Shown here: piece after piece, positions 30,761-40,400 of the stretch
Layout: each line of letters starts with the position of its first letter
How positions within the stretch are numbered: position 1 is the first letter of the stretch
Origin: Cyanophora paradoxa
Taxonomy: Eukaryota > Glaucocystophyceae > Cyanophorales > Cyanophoraceae
Assembly: GCA_004431415.1 (NCBI GenBank)
Contig: QPMI01000189.1
Span: forward strand, 105,493-169,492
DNA length: 64,000 nt
Reading direction: 5' to 3'
Made by a program: the position numbers and the translations under genes
Notes under the pieces: generated by a model
What the model was told of the DNA's origin: nothing
What the model saw: the letters and a program-made list of their open reading frames with translations, nothing else
Databases searched by the model: none

Positions 30761-31711
30761 ATGCCGATGGGAAAACCTTACACTCAGGAGACATTCATTC
30801 ATAAAGCCAATGAAGTTCATGGAGAAGGGCGTTACGATTATTCCAAAGCGAATTACTCAGGCTGTTACACGAAAATCACAATTATCTGTAAGAAATGTAA
30901 TTGCGAGTTCTTGCAAGCGCCTGCAAAACATATCTATGGTCAGGGATGCAATTCGTGCAATCGGAAAGATGGGGTATCCAAGCAAGCACACCGTGTTACT
31001 AAGGAAGGCTTTATTGAACGATCCAAAGAAATACATGGAGATAAATATGATTACAGCCTTGTGGAGTTTGAAACAATGAAAGACAAGGTCAAGCTCAAAT
31101 GTAACGGATGTGGGCTGTTATTCGATGTCTCTCCTCGAAACCACATCCATATAAAAAATGGATGTCCTGACTGTGGAAGAAAACAAAGTTCAGAAGCTCT
31201 TCGTTTAACTACTGATGAGTTTATTGAGCGAGCAAATGCAATCCATGGAAATAGATATGATTATAGAAAGGTTACATATGAAACTTCTGCAACAAAAGTA
31301 ACTATAATATGCTCATGTGGTAAAGAATTCGATCAAACTCCAAACTCACATTTGGAAGGGGCTGGGTGTCCATCTTGCAACTTATCGAAGGGAGAGATGA
31401 TTATTCAAAACGTCCTCGAAGATATTGGTCTAGATTTTGAAACACAACACACATTCGAAGACTGTAAACTGCAAAACTGTCTTAGATTTGACTTCTATAT
31501 CCCAAGCCTTAAAATTGCAATCGAATATGACGGAATTCAGCATTTCAAAGCCGTTCCATTCTTTGGAGGGGAAGAGCACCTACAATTGACAAAACTGCGC
31601 GATAGTATCAAAAGTAGATACTGTGCAACAAATGGTATTGCCCTGCTGCGAATTGCATACACCGAAAAAGATGTTAATGGGGCTATTAAAAAATTCTTAA
31701 TGTCGTTCTAA
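30761..31711 (+). CDS. Three zinc-ribbon repeats fused to a PD-(D/E)XK/Vsr-like nuclease (316 aa)
   Basis: Three repeats of about 65 residues each combine F-x-A-HG-YDYSK-Y with paired CxxC motifs (CKKCNCEF, CNSCNRK; CNGCGLLFD, CPDCGRK; CSCGKEF, CPSCNLS). The C-terminal domain, from about residue 210, has RFDFYIPSLKIAIEYDGIQH, the conserved Asp and Glu-x-Asp-Gly of a Vsr/PD-(D/E)XK-like fold, and a later LLRIAYTEK. Such proteins are common as free-standing endonucleases in giant viruses and phages and often behave like homing enzymes. It lies between the capsid and ATPase genes, has an intact frame, and is AT-richer in codon choice than its neighbours, which suggests separate acquisition. Confidence 0.8.
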   Translation: MPMGKPYTQETFIHKANEVHGEGRYDYSKANYSGCYTKITIICKKCNCEFLQAPAKHIYGQGCNSCNRKDGVSKQAHRVTKEGFIERSKEIHGDKYDYSLVEFETMKDKVKLKCNGCGLLFDVSPRNHIHIKNGCPDCGRKQSSEALRLTTDEFIERANAIHGNRYDYRKVTYETSATKVTIICSCGKEFDQTPNSHLEGAGCPSCNLSKGEMIIQNVLEDIGLDFETQHTFEDCKLQNCLRFDFYIPSLKIAIEYDGIQHFKAVPFFGGEEHLQLTKLRDSIKSRYCATNGIALLRIAYTEKDVNGAIKKFLMSF

Positions 31712-31730
31712 ATACAAAGATCTTATTTTT

Positions 31731-31753
31731 ATTTTGTTTCTTATAAGGGAAAG
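31731..31753 (+). promoter_or_regulatory. Candidate promoter motif upstream of the packaging ATPase
   Basis: TTTGTTTCTTATAAGGGAAA ends near 31752, just upstream of the ATG at 31759, and is a weaker version of the shared TTTCTY-TAAAG motif. Confidence 0.35.
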
Positions 31754-31758
31754 CAAAT

Positions 31759-32682
31759 ATGACTGGAAACGTGAGTATAGAAGATCTTGCGGAATTCGAC
31801 CCGGCAAGTCTTTCATTCCCTTGCCGTTTACTTGCTGTCGGAAAAACGGGAGTAGGTAAGTCAGTATTCTTAAAATACCTGCTTTACCACAACGAGGACA
31901 AGATAGATTCGGTGATGATATTCGCTTCCACGATCTGGAACCATCAATATGACAATGTCACATCGTATTTGTATGAGGATTTCGATCATAAGCTGATCGA
32001 CAATATAATACAGAAACGCAAGGAGCGAATCAAGAAAAAGGAGAAAGTCGGTAACCTGTTAATCATACTCGATGATTTCATTGACAATCCAAGTCTTTCG
32101 ATGTCAGGAAGAGGTGAACCTATATTAAATCAGCTATTCACGTCGGGGCGCCATTTATTCATATCTGTGTGGATTCTGTCACAAAAACTCACTAAGATTT
32201 CGCCGACACTTAGGGTTAACTCCGAATATATCTTTCTATTCTCGCTGCCCAACAGAAAAGAGATGGAGAGTGCTGAGGACGAGTTTAATCCATACGAAAA
32301 GCATTGGTTTGAGAAGGTGATGAACGAATACAGTCACAGCTATCAGGTTATCTGCATTGACAACTCGAAATATAGCCTGGAATTCTCTGTGGGCAAGGCT
32401 GATCCGGTGCCTGACGAATATAAATTCAAGCGGTTCTTTAAAAAAGCGGTGGAAGAGATAAAGCCCGCTGGTAAACAGCCGGTAAAACAGAGCTCCACAG
32501 AGGTAAATGGCGACCAACCCCAAACCACCGATATAACGAAACCTGTGAGTGGAAACGTCGCCACCTTAAAGCGATCCACCAAAAGAATAATCGAAGCCGA
32601 CCTACTTAAAGACCCCAATCTATTGCTGGCATACCAAGAAAAGCGCCGCCCAAAATTTGCAAAGAAATTGGGTAAATTTTGA
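31759..32682 (+). CDS. FtsK/HerA-type genome packaging ATPase (307 aa)
   Basis: This motor pumps the viral genome into the capsid. The Walker A motif VGKTGVGKS lies at about residues 27-35 and the Walker B LLIILDD at about 100-106. An SGRHLFISVWILSQK segment follows, as in the A32-like ATPases of NCLDVs, virophages and Polintons, with the sensor region LRVNSEYIFLFSLPN. Length and order are typical. The frame is intact. The Lys-rich C-terminus (RRPKFAKKLGKF) is unremarkable. Confidence 0.92.
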   Translation: MTGNVSIEDLAEFDPASLSFPCRLLAVGKTGVGKSVFLKYLLYHNEDKIDSVMIFASTIWNHQYDNVTSYLYEDFDHKLIDNIIQKRKERIKKKEKVGNLLIILDDFIDNPSLSMSGRGEPILNQLFTSGRHLFISVWILSQKLTKISPTLRVNSEYIFLFSLPNRKEMESAEDEFNPYEKHWFEKVMNEYSHSYQVICIDNSKYSLEFSVGKADPVPDEYKFKRFFKKAVEEIKPAGKQPVKQSSTEVNGDQPQTTDITKPVSGNVATLKRSTKRIIEADLLKDPNLLLAYQEKRRPKFAKKLGKF

Positions 32683-32705
32683 ATAAATTTCTCGCATAAT
32701 GATAA
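32682..32705 (+). promoter_or_regulatory. Candidate viral promoter motif
   Basis: ATAAATTTCTCGCATAATGA ends a few bases before the ATG at 32706 and matches the TTTCTC-GC-TAA pattern of other element genes. Confidence 0.45.
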
Positions 32706-33377
32706 ATGCCACCCAAGAACTCGCGGAAAGCTATCCAAATGGAAGATCAAAGCGCTGTTGTCGCTGGCAAGATTAATCCTGCGGAGGATGCCGGTCGCAC
32801 TGGTGGTGCTGCGGCTTCTGACCAAATAGATTTCGACCTAATTGATCCGAATACCAAGGTTTCAGAGCGTGCTCAAAAGGTGGATGCTAAGCGGGAGCCG
32901 GTCGATTCCACTGACAGAAAGCTGGCGGATCAATCCCTCGCTGAATCACAGCTCACAGGGGAAAAGCTTACTGATAATAAGGTGGTAAAAGCCGAAGCCA
33001 CAGCCGCTTTACCTGCATCGATGGAAGCCCCTAAAAAGCGGGCATCTGTCTATGTGACCAAGGGTGAGAAAGTCGGTCAGGAATTAGAGGAGAAGTTTAG
33101 GGCGCTGGAAGCGCGACTGGCTACCTACGACACTACTGTGAGAGCCTTTGATGATTTTACCAAGGACTACAAACAGCGCAAGCTGATTAAACAGGCTGTT
33201 CGAGTGGAAATGGAAAAGAAGCGGGCAACTGTTCCCGATATTCAGACAGTCGAGAAAAAAGAGACAGTCATAGCTGAAAATGCACCAAAGCCGGGCGGTT
33301 TCGTTAACCCATCGGGTGTGCATGCACAGCCGGGTGCCAATCTGTCATCTATGTTTGGTGGGCGTCGTCGCTTCTAA
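32706..33377 (+). CDS. Hypothetical charged viral protein (223 aa)
   Basis: The product has a probably disordered, acidic and Lys-rich N-terminal half. A predicted coiled coil (QELEEKFRALEARLATYDTT) and a basic segment (DYKQRKLIKQAVRVEMEKKR) follow. The tail is Gly/Pro-rich, ending SSMFGGRRRF. No family is recognised. Its place right after the packaging ATPase, and the Arg-rich end, would fit a core or DNA-binding virion protein, but this is inference only. Confidence 0.65.
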   Translation: MPPKNSRKAIQMEDQSAVVAGKINPAEDAGRTGGAAASDQIDFDLIDPNTKVSERAQKVDAKREPVDSTDRKLADQSLAESQLTGEKLTDNKVVKAEATAALPASMEAPKKRASVYVTKGEKVGQELEEKFRALEARLATYDTTVRAFDDFTKDYKQRKLIKQAVRVEMEKKRATVPDIQTVEKKETVIAENAPKPGGFVNPSGVHAQPGANLSSMFGGRRRF

Positions 33378-33591
33378 TGTGCAAGTCGTTCAAACATAAA
33401 TGAATCCGCCCGTATTTAGAGCGGGTCTTAATATGAATTCCCTTGCAATAGGGACAGGTCGGCTCCACAAACACCATTATAAGGTCGACTAATTCGTATG
33501 GGAACACACGAGCAAGTAACACCCTCATTCCCTTTTCTTTTCTCCAATATTTAATACGTTGTGCAATATTAGGATCTATGAATTTCATCAC
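33349..33591 (-). CDS. Small possible zinc-binding protein (80 aa)
   Basis: This leftward frame overlaps the end of the preceding gene by 29 bp and the start of the next by 14 bp. It encodes RIKYWRKEKGMRVLLARVFP and FVEPTCPYCKGIHIKTRS, in which a CxxC is followed by a single later Cys. The codons look natural and the amino-acid composition is protein-like. However, it would be the only leftward gene in the right arm, so it may not be real. Confidence 0.4.
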   Translation of the reverse strand: MMKFIDPNIAQRIKYWRKEKGMRVLLARVFPYELVDLIMVFVEPTCPYCKGIHIKTRSKYGRIHLCLNDLHIRSDDAHQT

Positions 33592-33925
33592 ACAATGTAT
33601 TGAGATGTTTCACCTACATTTCATATCTCACTGTAAGTCCGGATGCTGCGACACAACCGTAGAGTTTGACATTTCTGACGAGGATAATGGAGGTAGGCGA
33701 TTATCTGTATATTCCAACCACAGCGATAATCACGATCGTCCCCGATCTCGATCGCCCTCGCCTGTGCCCGCTGACTCCAATATAATCCCACAGGTAGCAA
33801 TAGAAGACGTGCAAGTATCCTATATAAGACGCCGGTCGTGCCCTAATTTCGTAGAAGGTCATATTCGCGTTGATTCGCCATATCCGCCAATTAATCCGCT
33901 TTATTTGGGCGAATACGATCGCTGA
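33578..33925 (+). CDS. Hypothetical Ser/Arg/Pro-rich protein (115 aa)
   Basis: The product has a Cys/His-rich N-terminus (HLHFISHCKSGCCDTTVEFD), an RS-like segment (DRPRSRSPSPVPADS) and a C-terminal part with SYIRRRSCPNFVEG. No family is recognised. It runs in the direction of the arm, which makes it the more likely of the two overlapping frames here. Confidence 0.5.
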   Translation: MNFITQCIEMFHLHFISHCKSGCCDTTVEFDISDEDNGGRRLSVYSNHSDNHDRPRSRSPSPVPADSNIIPQVAIEDVQVSYIRRRSCPNFVEGHIRVDSPYPPINPLYLGEYDR

Positions 33926-33952
33926 AACAATTTTCGCGGTAAATAGTATCGA

Positions 33953-34093
33953 ATGCCCGACCCTGATCTCTACGCGATCCTATACAGGAAACGCGCGCAA
34001 TATGCACTGGAAGCCGCTATTAAAAAACGTAGAGAAGAGCTCGCTTCGGTCACAAAAAATGACAGCTCAGAAAATGATTTAAAGAAGAAATAG
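33953..34093 (+). CDS. Very small hypothetical protein (46 aa)
   Basis: An ATG frame encodes MPDPDLYAILYRKRAQYALE, then a Lys/Glu-rich helix (IKKRREELASV), ending KKK. It lies between two other small genes with tight spacing and has a protein-like helical pattern. No similarity is recognised. Confidence 0.4.
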   Translation: MPDPDLYAILYRKRAQYALEAAIKKRREELASVTKNDSSENDLKKK

Positions 34094-34107
34094 CAAAGAC
34101 CACTGAT

Positions 34108-34133
34108 AAAAATATTTTCTCAGCTTAAAGTAA
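34108..34133 (+). promoter_or_regulatory. Viral promoter motif, best-conserved copy 1
   Basis: AAATATTTTCTCAGCTTAAA, followed by GTAA, occurs ten bases upstream of the ATG at 34143. The same 24-bp string occurs upstream of the gene at 41106, in unrelated surroundings, which argues for function. Confidence 0.65.
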
Positions 34134-34142
34134 GGTAAACCA

Positions 34143-34364
34143 ATGGAGACGCATGCTATGACTGTGTATGATAAGAACGGGAACCCGGTAGATCTCGATA
34201 AGGCGGGCTGGCGTGTCAGGGATATATATAAACAGCGGATGCGCTATAACGACGATCCCGAATATCGCGAATTAATAAAGAAAAAGGCGCTGGAATATTA
34301 CTACCGTCGCAAGCAAGAAGAGGGCATTCACAGTGGAAACCGCGGGCGACCCCGAAAGTATTAA
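34143..34364 (+). CDS. Small basic viral protein (73 aa)
   Basis: The protein contains YDKNGNPVDLDKAGWRVRDI, a segment DDPEYRELIKKKALEYYYRR of a kind frequent in small proteins of large DNA viruses and phages, and a C-terminal AT-hook-like GRPRKY. DNA binding is a reasonable inference. It has the best-conserved promoter motif directly upstream. Confidence 0.65.
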   Translation: METHAMTVYDKNGNPVDLDKAGWRVRDIYKQRMRYNDDPEYRELIKKKALEYYYRRKQEEGIHSGNRGRPRKY

Positions 34365-34510
34365 ACGCAATCCGCCGCTGAATCCATTCCTTATTTTTCA
34401 AGCGGCTTTCCGATGCATATCGGCAAGCTCCCTAATCGTTTTTAGTCATCGGGAAAAAATTTGTAGGGCATTTAAAGACAACTCGCCAAAATTTGATCAG
34501 CCTAAGAAAA

Positions 34511-34533
34511 ATTAATTTCTTGCATAAAGGTAG
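34511..34533 (+). promoter_or_regulatory. Candidate promoter upstream of primase-helicase
   Basis: TTAATTTCTTGCATAAAGGT lies 12 bases upstream of the ATG at 34544 and fits the shared motif. Confidence 0.45.
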
Positions 34534-34543
34534 AAAGCGACAA

Positions 34544-36887
34544 ATGGACACCAAAAGTAAATCGATGCTCACCAAACTCACTAAGTGGCTTCGTTCGACC
34601 GATGAGCTGGCTCAAAACCTCCTTATTCCGGTCGATCCTGTAACCAAACAACCTGAATTTCCCCATAAAAATGGAGCCTGGAACTGGAAGAAATACGAGG
34701 ACGCCGTTAAGGAAAACAGGTATATTGCATGGGGAATTCTCGCTCGCAACATCGTCTGTATTGATTTCGATCAGGAGGAGGATTTCAATAAGTTCGAAGA
34801 GCTTTTCCCCAACGATTTCACAGCTGCTATTCCAATCGAGAAAACAAGCAAGGGTTATCATGTGTTCTTCGCTCGACCTCCCAAGTTCGATGAGCTGAAA
34901 CTGTTTGACAAACCCGGAGCTTTCCGGGGCTATGATAAGATCGATCTGAAAACGGTTTGCTCTACTGGAACTGCCGGGTAATTAATGTCTGCCCAAGCCC
35001 AAACAAGACATGGATCAGGGAGCCATGGGCTGCTGAATGCGAGTTAATTGAGCCATCTGCGGAATTCCAAAGCTGGATGATTGAGAACTACAAAAAGCCG
35101 TTCGTCCGTGACATTGATCAGTCGAAGATACATGGCAATGAATTCCTTACAGCTCTCAAAGACAAACTAACTGAGTTCGGGTTCGATTTCCCAACAATCA
35201 TCAGTCAAACCGAAAATGGCTACAACTTCACAGCTCAGAACAAAGGCGGAGTCTGCCCTGCTGCACCAATTCGCATGATAGCAATAGCTGGTATGTGATT
35301 AAAATTTCAGATCCCGATGCAAAGGACAAATTCATTGTTTCGAGTTACAGTTCTCGATGCAAGAAGCGAATTATTGAGGTCAGGACGAAAACTGAAAAGG
35401 ATACTGAGCTGATAGTTCTCATTGATAAGGCAATTGGATCGAATGGCGCACACTATGATGTCGCGAAAGTGTCGCATGTAGTTCTCAATGATGATTATCG
35501 CTACTCAAATAAGACCTGGTTCGAGTTTAACAGGGATAATGGAATCTGGGAGATGGATGACACTGGAAAACGAATTTATCTTGCACTCAGCTGCAAGGTA
35601 TGCCCTGTGTTTCTGTCTCGCTCATATAGCCTGGGAACAGCTGCGATGAGGGACGAAGAGAATAGGCAAAGCTTAGAGGAAAAGGCTAAACTCGCTGTGA
35701 ATATTGGCAAGAATCTCAAACAAACATCCTATCGCACATCTCTTATTACTGATCTAATTGTTATGTTCAGCGATCCCACATTCTTTGAGAAACTCGATAC
35801 TGTCACTAATGTCATTGGTTTCGATAATGGGGTCTTTGATATTAACACCAAGACATTCAGAAAGGGAAAGCCTACTGATATGGTGAGCAAGACAGTGGGT
35901 TACGAGTATATGGCTGTCGACCGTGAGAAAGTAGCGAAAATTCAGTCAATCTATACAGATATAATCGAAGAGTATGAGGAGCGCAATTATATTCTCGGGT
36001 CGCTTGCTTTCGCTCTCACAGGTCGCACAGATATTCAGAAGTTCAATTTCTGGTCTGGAAAGGGCGCGAATGGGAAATCCTGCATTCAAGAGATGGTGAA
36101 ACAGACTTTCGGCGATTATTTCGGCTCAATCAGCATGAGCTATTGGACAAAGCCAAAGAAGAACTCGTCCGATGCCACACCCGAGCTTGCTGCAATTCTG
36201 GGCAAACGCATTGTGTTCAGTAATGAGGCGGAGGATGGTGACAAGCTCCAAATCAGTAAGATTAAGGAAATCACAGGTGGAAATGAGATGAAGGTTCGCG
36301 CTCTCTTTAAGGATCCTGTAACCTTTATTCCCATGTGTCAAATATTCCTGTCCACCAATGATAACCTGTCTCTCAGCAAGGCTGACGAAGCTATTTTGCG
36401 AAGGCTGGTTTACTACACATTCAAGTGTGTATTTAAGCCGAATCCCAAGGAGGGCGAAAAGAAAGCTGATACCAAGCTGATGACTCTATTGCATGATGAT
36501 GAGTATAAGATGGCGCAAATGTCTATTTTCCTGGATATGCTCGCCCAACAAGACCTTGCCACTTTGATGCAAAACCCACCCCAATCGATTGTCGACTGTG
36601 GCTCTGAGTATTTCGCTGAAAATGATAAGCTCGGCGAATGGCTCAAAAATACCTATGAGAGGACTGGAAGCCGCGATGACTTTATTTCGAGTGACTCTAT
36701 TGTGAAGAAATATAGACAGGTCGATGATAAGGCGGAGCCCACAACAATTGGAAAGCGAGTTCGCGAGATATTCAATGTTAAATCCGAGCCCAAGCGGGAG
36801 AGAGGCGCACTGATGCGCGGCTATTTCGGAATGAAAGCCAAGATGCACCACCAAAACGAATTTCTAGATGATGATATCGAAGCCTAA
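34544..36887 (+). CDS. Prim-Pol and superfamily 3 helicase replication protein (two frameshifts)
   Basis: The first frame encodes a Prim-Pol-like domain: IVCIDFDQEEDFNKFEELFP carries the acidic metal site and TSKGYHVFFARP follows. It ends at 34981, while LINVCPSPNKTWIREPW-type sequence continues in a second frame (from about 34960). A second shift near 35258, beside a CPCC-type zinc site, moves to the third frame (YVIKISDPDAKDKFIVSSYS). That frame runs to 36887 with FNFWSGKGANGKSCIQEMVK (Walker A of SF3 helicases), RIVFSNEAEDGDKLQISKIK and PMCQIFLSTND. The combined length of about 780 residues is normal for D5-like primase-helicases. The two breaks are single-base events. Confidence 0.85.
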
Positions 36888-37162
36888 TTACAAATGAATT
36901 GAAAATGATTACTTTCGTGTGTATTTTTTATAACCTGCGGCAAATTGTAGTTGTTTACGTTGTTACAGGTGTTACAGGTTCATCCCAAACTCGGGAACCA
37001 AGACCCCCGTCCTAGGGCGGACTTTGGGATAGACCTGTAACACCTGTAACACTGACCATTTTCAGTAAGCCCCTTTTAATATTTGTGGAACTTTAAACAT
37101 GAATATGTAAAAATTGATCATGTTATATAAGAGTTCCTTTGATTGTTTGTAGTGACTTAGAA
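36888..37162. other. Intergenic region with a long hairpin
   Basis: This is one of the few sizeable non-coding gaps in the right arm, between primase-helicase and the gene preceding the polymerase. It contains the inverted repeat annotated at 36962-37050 and otherwise AT-rich sequence. Confidence 0.6.
36962..37050. repeat. Inverted repeat with doubled GTTACAGGT arms
   Basis: The left arm is two direct copies of GTTACAGGT (36962-36979) and the right arm two copies of ACCTGTAAC (37033-37050), an exact 18-bp inverted repeat. Inside, ATCCCAAA pairs with TTTGGGAT, extending the stem, and the centre is GC-rich. It could be a terminator, a binding site for a replication protein, or an origin. Confidence 0.85.
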
Positions 37163-37408
37163 ATGGAGACCTACGATGTTAATGTGATGTCCCGCGATCA
37201 ATTGATTCGACTCGCTGATTTGGGTGATCCGGATGCAATAGCCGAATTGCTATGGCGAATGCACCATTTGGATGCAAAGAAACAGAAGCGCCGCGCCCAT
37301 GTTATTAAAGCTGATAACATTGAGCTCACCGTTATACTTCCCGAAAATGTAAAGCTCACAGTCCGGAGCGTCACTAAGCTCACTGAACGCGCTGGAATCG
37401 CAAAATAA
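37163..37408 (+). CDS. Small hypothetical protein upstream of polymerase (81 aa)
   Basis: I chose the ATG at 37163. The product has a helical first half (SRDQLIRLADLGDPDAIAEL), a His/Lys/Arg-rich linker and a beta-like second half (IELTVILPENVKLTVRSVTK). No family is recognised. It ends 22 bases before the polymerase start, so the two may be expressed together. Confidence 0.55.
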   Translation: METYDVNVMSRDQLIRLADLGDPDAIAELLWRMHHLDAKKQKRRAHVIKADNIELTVILPENVKLTVRSVTKLTERAGIAK

Positions 37409-37430
37409 AAATGTTCCCTTAGAGTAAAAG

Positions 37431-40400
37431 ATGCCCCGCCAAACTAATCGCCTTATAAAAAAGAAAAAGGACGAAATATTAGGCTTGTTAGGTAGTCTTT
37501 TAGTCACTGGCGAGATCAACGAAGCCGAATACGATCGGAGGGCGGCGATCTTAGATCGAAAACCCCGCTTAGCTAACCTTGCAAATATTGCCGACGAGCT
37601 CTATAATCGCCTGGAAAATGTGGAGCGCTTCTATACCGAAGGGCGGCGCTTAGCCGTCATAGAACCTGATGAGGAAGACGGTTTCGCAATGAATAAAGCA
37701 TACGCCTGGTATAGCTATAAGGCGGATGAACAGATAATCTTAGATCCGGTGGAATTTCTCACTACCATCGCTGCAAATCTGCCTGGGCGGCTGAAAGAGA
37801 GGCTGGACGAGCTTAAAGCTATTAAGGTGCGCCTTACATTCATCTGCCGATACGTAAAAGTGAGTGATCCTAACGTTTTTATCACCAAACACATTTACAG
37901 CGATTATTTCGTAATCACAAGGTCGCGCAATATTCTCACTGAGTTAGTGGGTGTAGCTCAGCAAATGAATGAACAGATGATACAGGTCGACAGCTACCGG
38001 CTCAGTAAATTAGATAAGCTACATGTCGCCGTTTTGTCATATGCGCCGATGGGCGGTTGCTACATTGAGACCCCCGAATGGATTGGATTAAAGCGAGCCA
38101 CAGTAAATATTAAGAATATCGATGGTCACGACTGTTTTAATTACGCTATCCTCGCATGGCTGCACAGAAACGACATAAACAGACACAAACGTAATGATCC
38201 GTTCCAATATAGGCGGTGGATGACTGAACTCGACTTCTCAGGCATTAACTTCCCGGTGGCATGCGATGCTGCATTAATAGATCGGTTCGAGGCAAATAAT
38301 CCCGAGCTGTCAATTAATATATATGGCGCCGACAATGCGACCCAAACCTTTTACCCATTGCACATGTCAAGTAATCCGCGTCGCAAATCAAAGGTAAACC
38401 TGCTGCTGATCGAGGACGCAAACGGACAAGGTCACTATATAACGATAATGTCACTGAGCCGCCTATTAAAGACCACCTTTGATAAAGCAAACGACGGGCG
38501 CATTTTCTACTGCGAAACCTGCTTGTCCCGGTTTAGATCACAGGAGAAACTCGATAGCCACACCGAATCTAATCGCTGTATCGATTGGAGAATGAGTAAA
38601 GGTAAATGCCCGGAGCCCGGAAGCTTTATTACTTTCGGACTGCAACACCTAAGGAAAATGGTGTGGCTGCCCACGGTCTGCTATTGCAAGGTAGAAATGG
38701 AGTCGGTGCCGGTTCCTAATGAACCAAATCGAACCAAGCGAGAGGTAAAGTCGGTGGCACTTAATGTTGTTATGGGCTCTCATGTTGAAAATCACGAATT
38801 CGAGGGCGTGGATCCGCTGGGACAGATGTTTACCACGTTAGGGGATCTGTGTCGCGAGATGCTTAATACCCTATTTACCAACACGCCTATGATCCCGCTC
38901 ACAGAGGCGCAAAAGCAAGCCTATAAGCTGACCAAACACTGCTATATATGCAATCAGCGGTTTACCCACGAAAACTTCCATGTGCGCGATCACTGTCACC
39001 AAAGCGGCGATTATATAGGGAAAGCTTGCCGAAAGTGCAATTTACATAGGCGGATCTCAAAGCAAACGAAAGTAGCCGTGGTTATTGATCGGATGGACGA
39101 GTGCGGGCATGCTATATTCAGGAAAATCGCACAGCAAGACGACAAGCTGCGGGTCGAGATCCTAAGTAAGAATTTCGATGAGTATCTCTCTTTACAGTGG
39201 GGACTTTACAAATTCATAGATGCATCGAATTTCATGGATTTTCAGGCGTCCGATGTTAATGATCTCATGGTAAAATTCGGTAAATTCAGTATGCTCGCAC
39301 ATGAGCAATACGGACTGGATCCCACGCATTATGTGAGCGCACCGGGACTATCGTGGGACGCGATGTTAAAGCATACGAGGGTCGCGATAGAACAGATCAG
39401 CGATGCGGATCACTACGAATTTATTGAGCGGGCAATTAGGGGCGGCTTTGCGACCATGCCCACACGATATGCCGAGGCTAATAGCGAGGATAAACATATA
39501 GTGCTATTGGATGCGAATAATCTGTATGGCTATGCGCTCAGTCAGCCTTTACCGGTCGGGGACTATCGCTGGGACGACACAAGCACAGCTTTTACCGAGG
39601 TCGTAGGGCGGAGTGCATTTATAGAGGTCGACCTTGCGTATCCGGACTATTTAAAGGGCGACCATCGCGATTTCCCGCTGATCGTGAGTAAAGAGGTAAT
39701 TACTGCGGACATGCTCGGCAAATATCAGCGTGGGCTTTTGGAGATTAGCGGCGAGAAGCTCAGTAAAGATCCGAAGCTGATCGCCTCATTTACCCCGAAA
39801 TATAATTACGTGGTCTCTCAGCCGATGCTGCTCTATATGGTGCGGAAAGGCATCGTAGTTACTAAGATCCACCGCGTGCTCTCGTTTGCAACCGCTGCAT
39901 TTATGAAGCCCTATATAGATCTGAACACGAAGCTGCGAAAGGAAGCCCGGAATAAATTCGAGAGCGACTTCTTTAAATTAATGAACAATGCTATTTACGG
40001 TAAATGTCTGGAATCGTGCCGCGGGCGCTCCGTGGTAAAGATCGCGAATAGCACGAAGCTGTTTAAGAAATATGCGGCGAGCCCACTGGTAAAAGCGACG
40101 AATGTATTAAACGAGACTGCGGTCGCCTTTGAAATGTATAGTAAACACGTAAAACTCGATAAACCGGTTGCGATTGGCGCTTATGTGCTGGATGCCGCGA
40201 AGCTACATAATTATAGCTTCTTTTACGACGTGATCCGACCCACATGGTCGCAAGCTCAGCTGCTGTTCCACGATACCGATTCGTTCTGTCTGTATATAGA
40301 GAGCGCGGATCTGGAAGCGGGCATGCGAGCGATCAGCCCTTATTTAGATTGCCCTTATAGTCCCGAGAACCGGATGGTTCCCGGTAAATATAAAAATGAG

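Noticed and set aside
29209-36887. Programmed ribosomal frameshifting in the capsid and primase genes
   Set aside because: No consistent slippery heptamer or following hairpin is seen at the breaks, and the number and placement vary; base errors or decay explain them better.
38110-38180. Cysteine protease active site (GHDCFNYAI) in the polymerase
   Set aside because: The motif recurs in the N-terminal region of Polinton polymerases and no matching His/Asp partners in a protease fold are evident.
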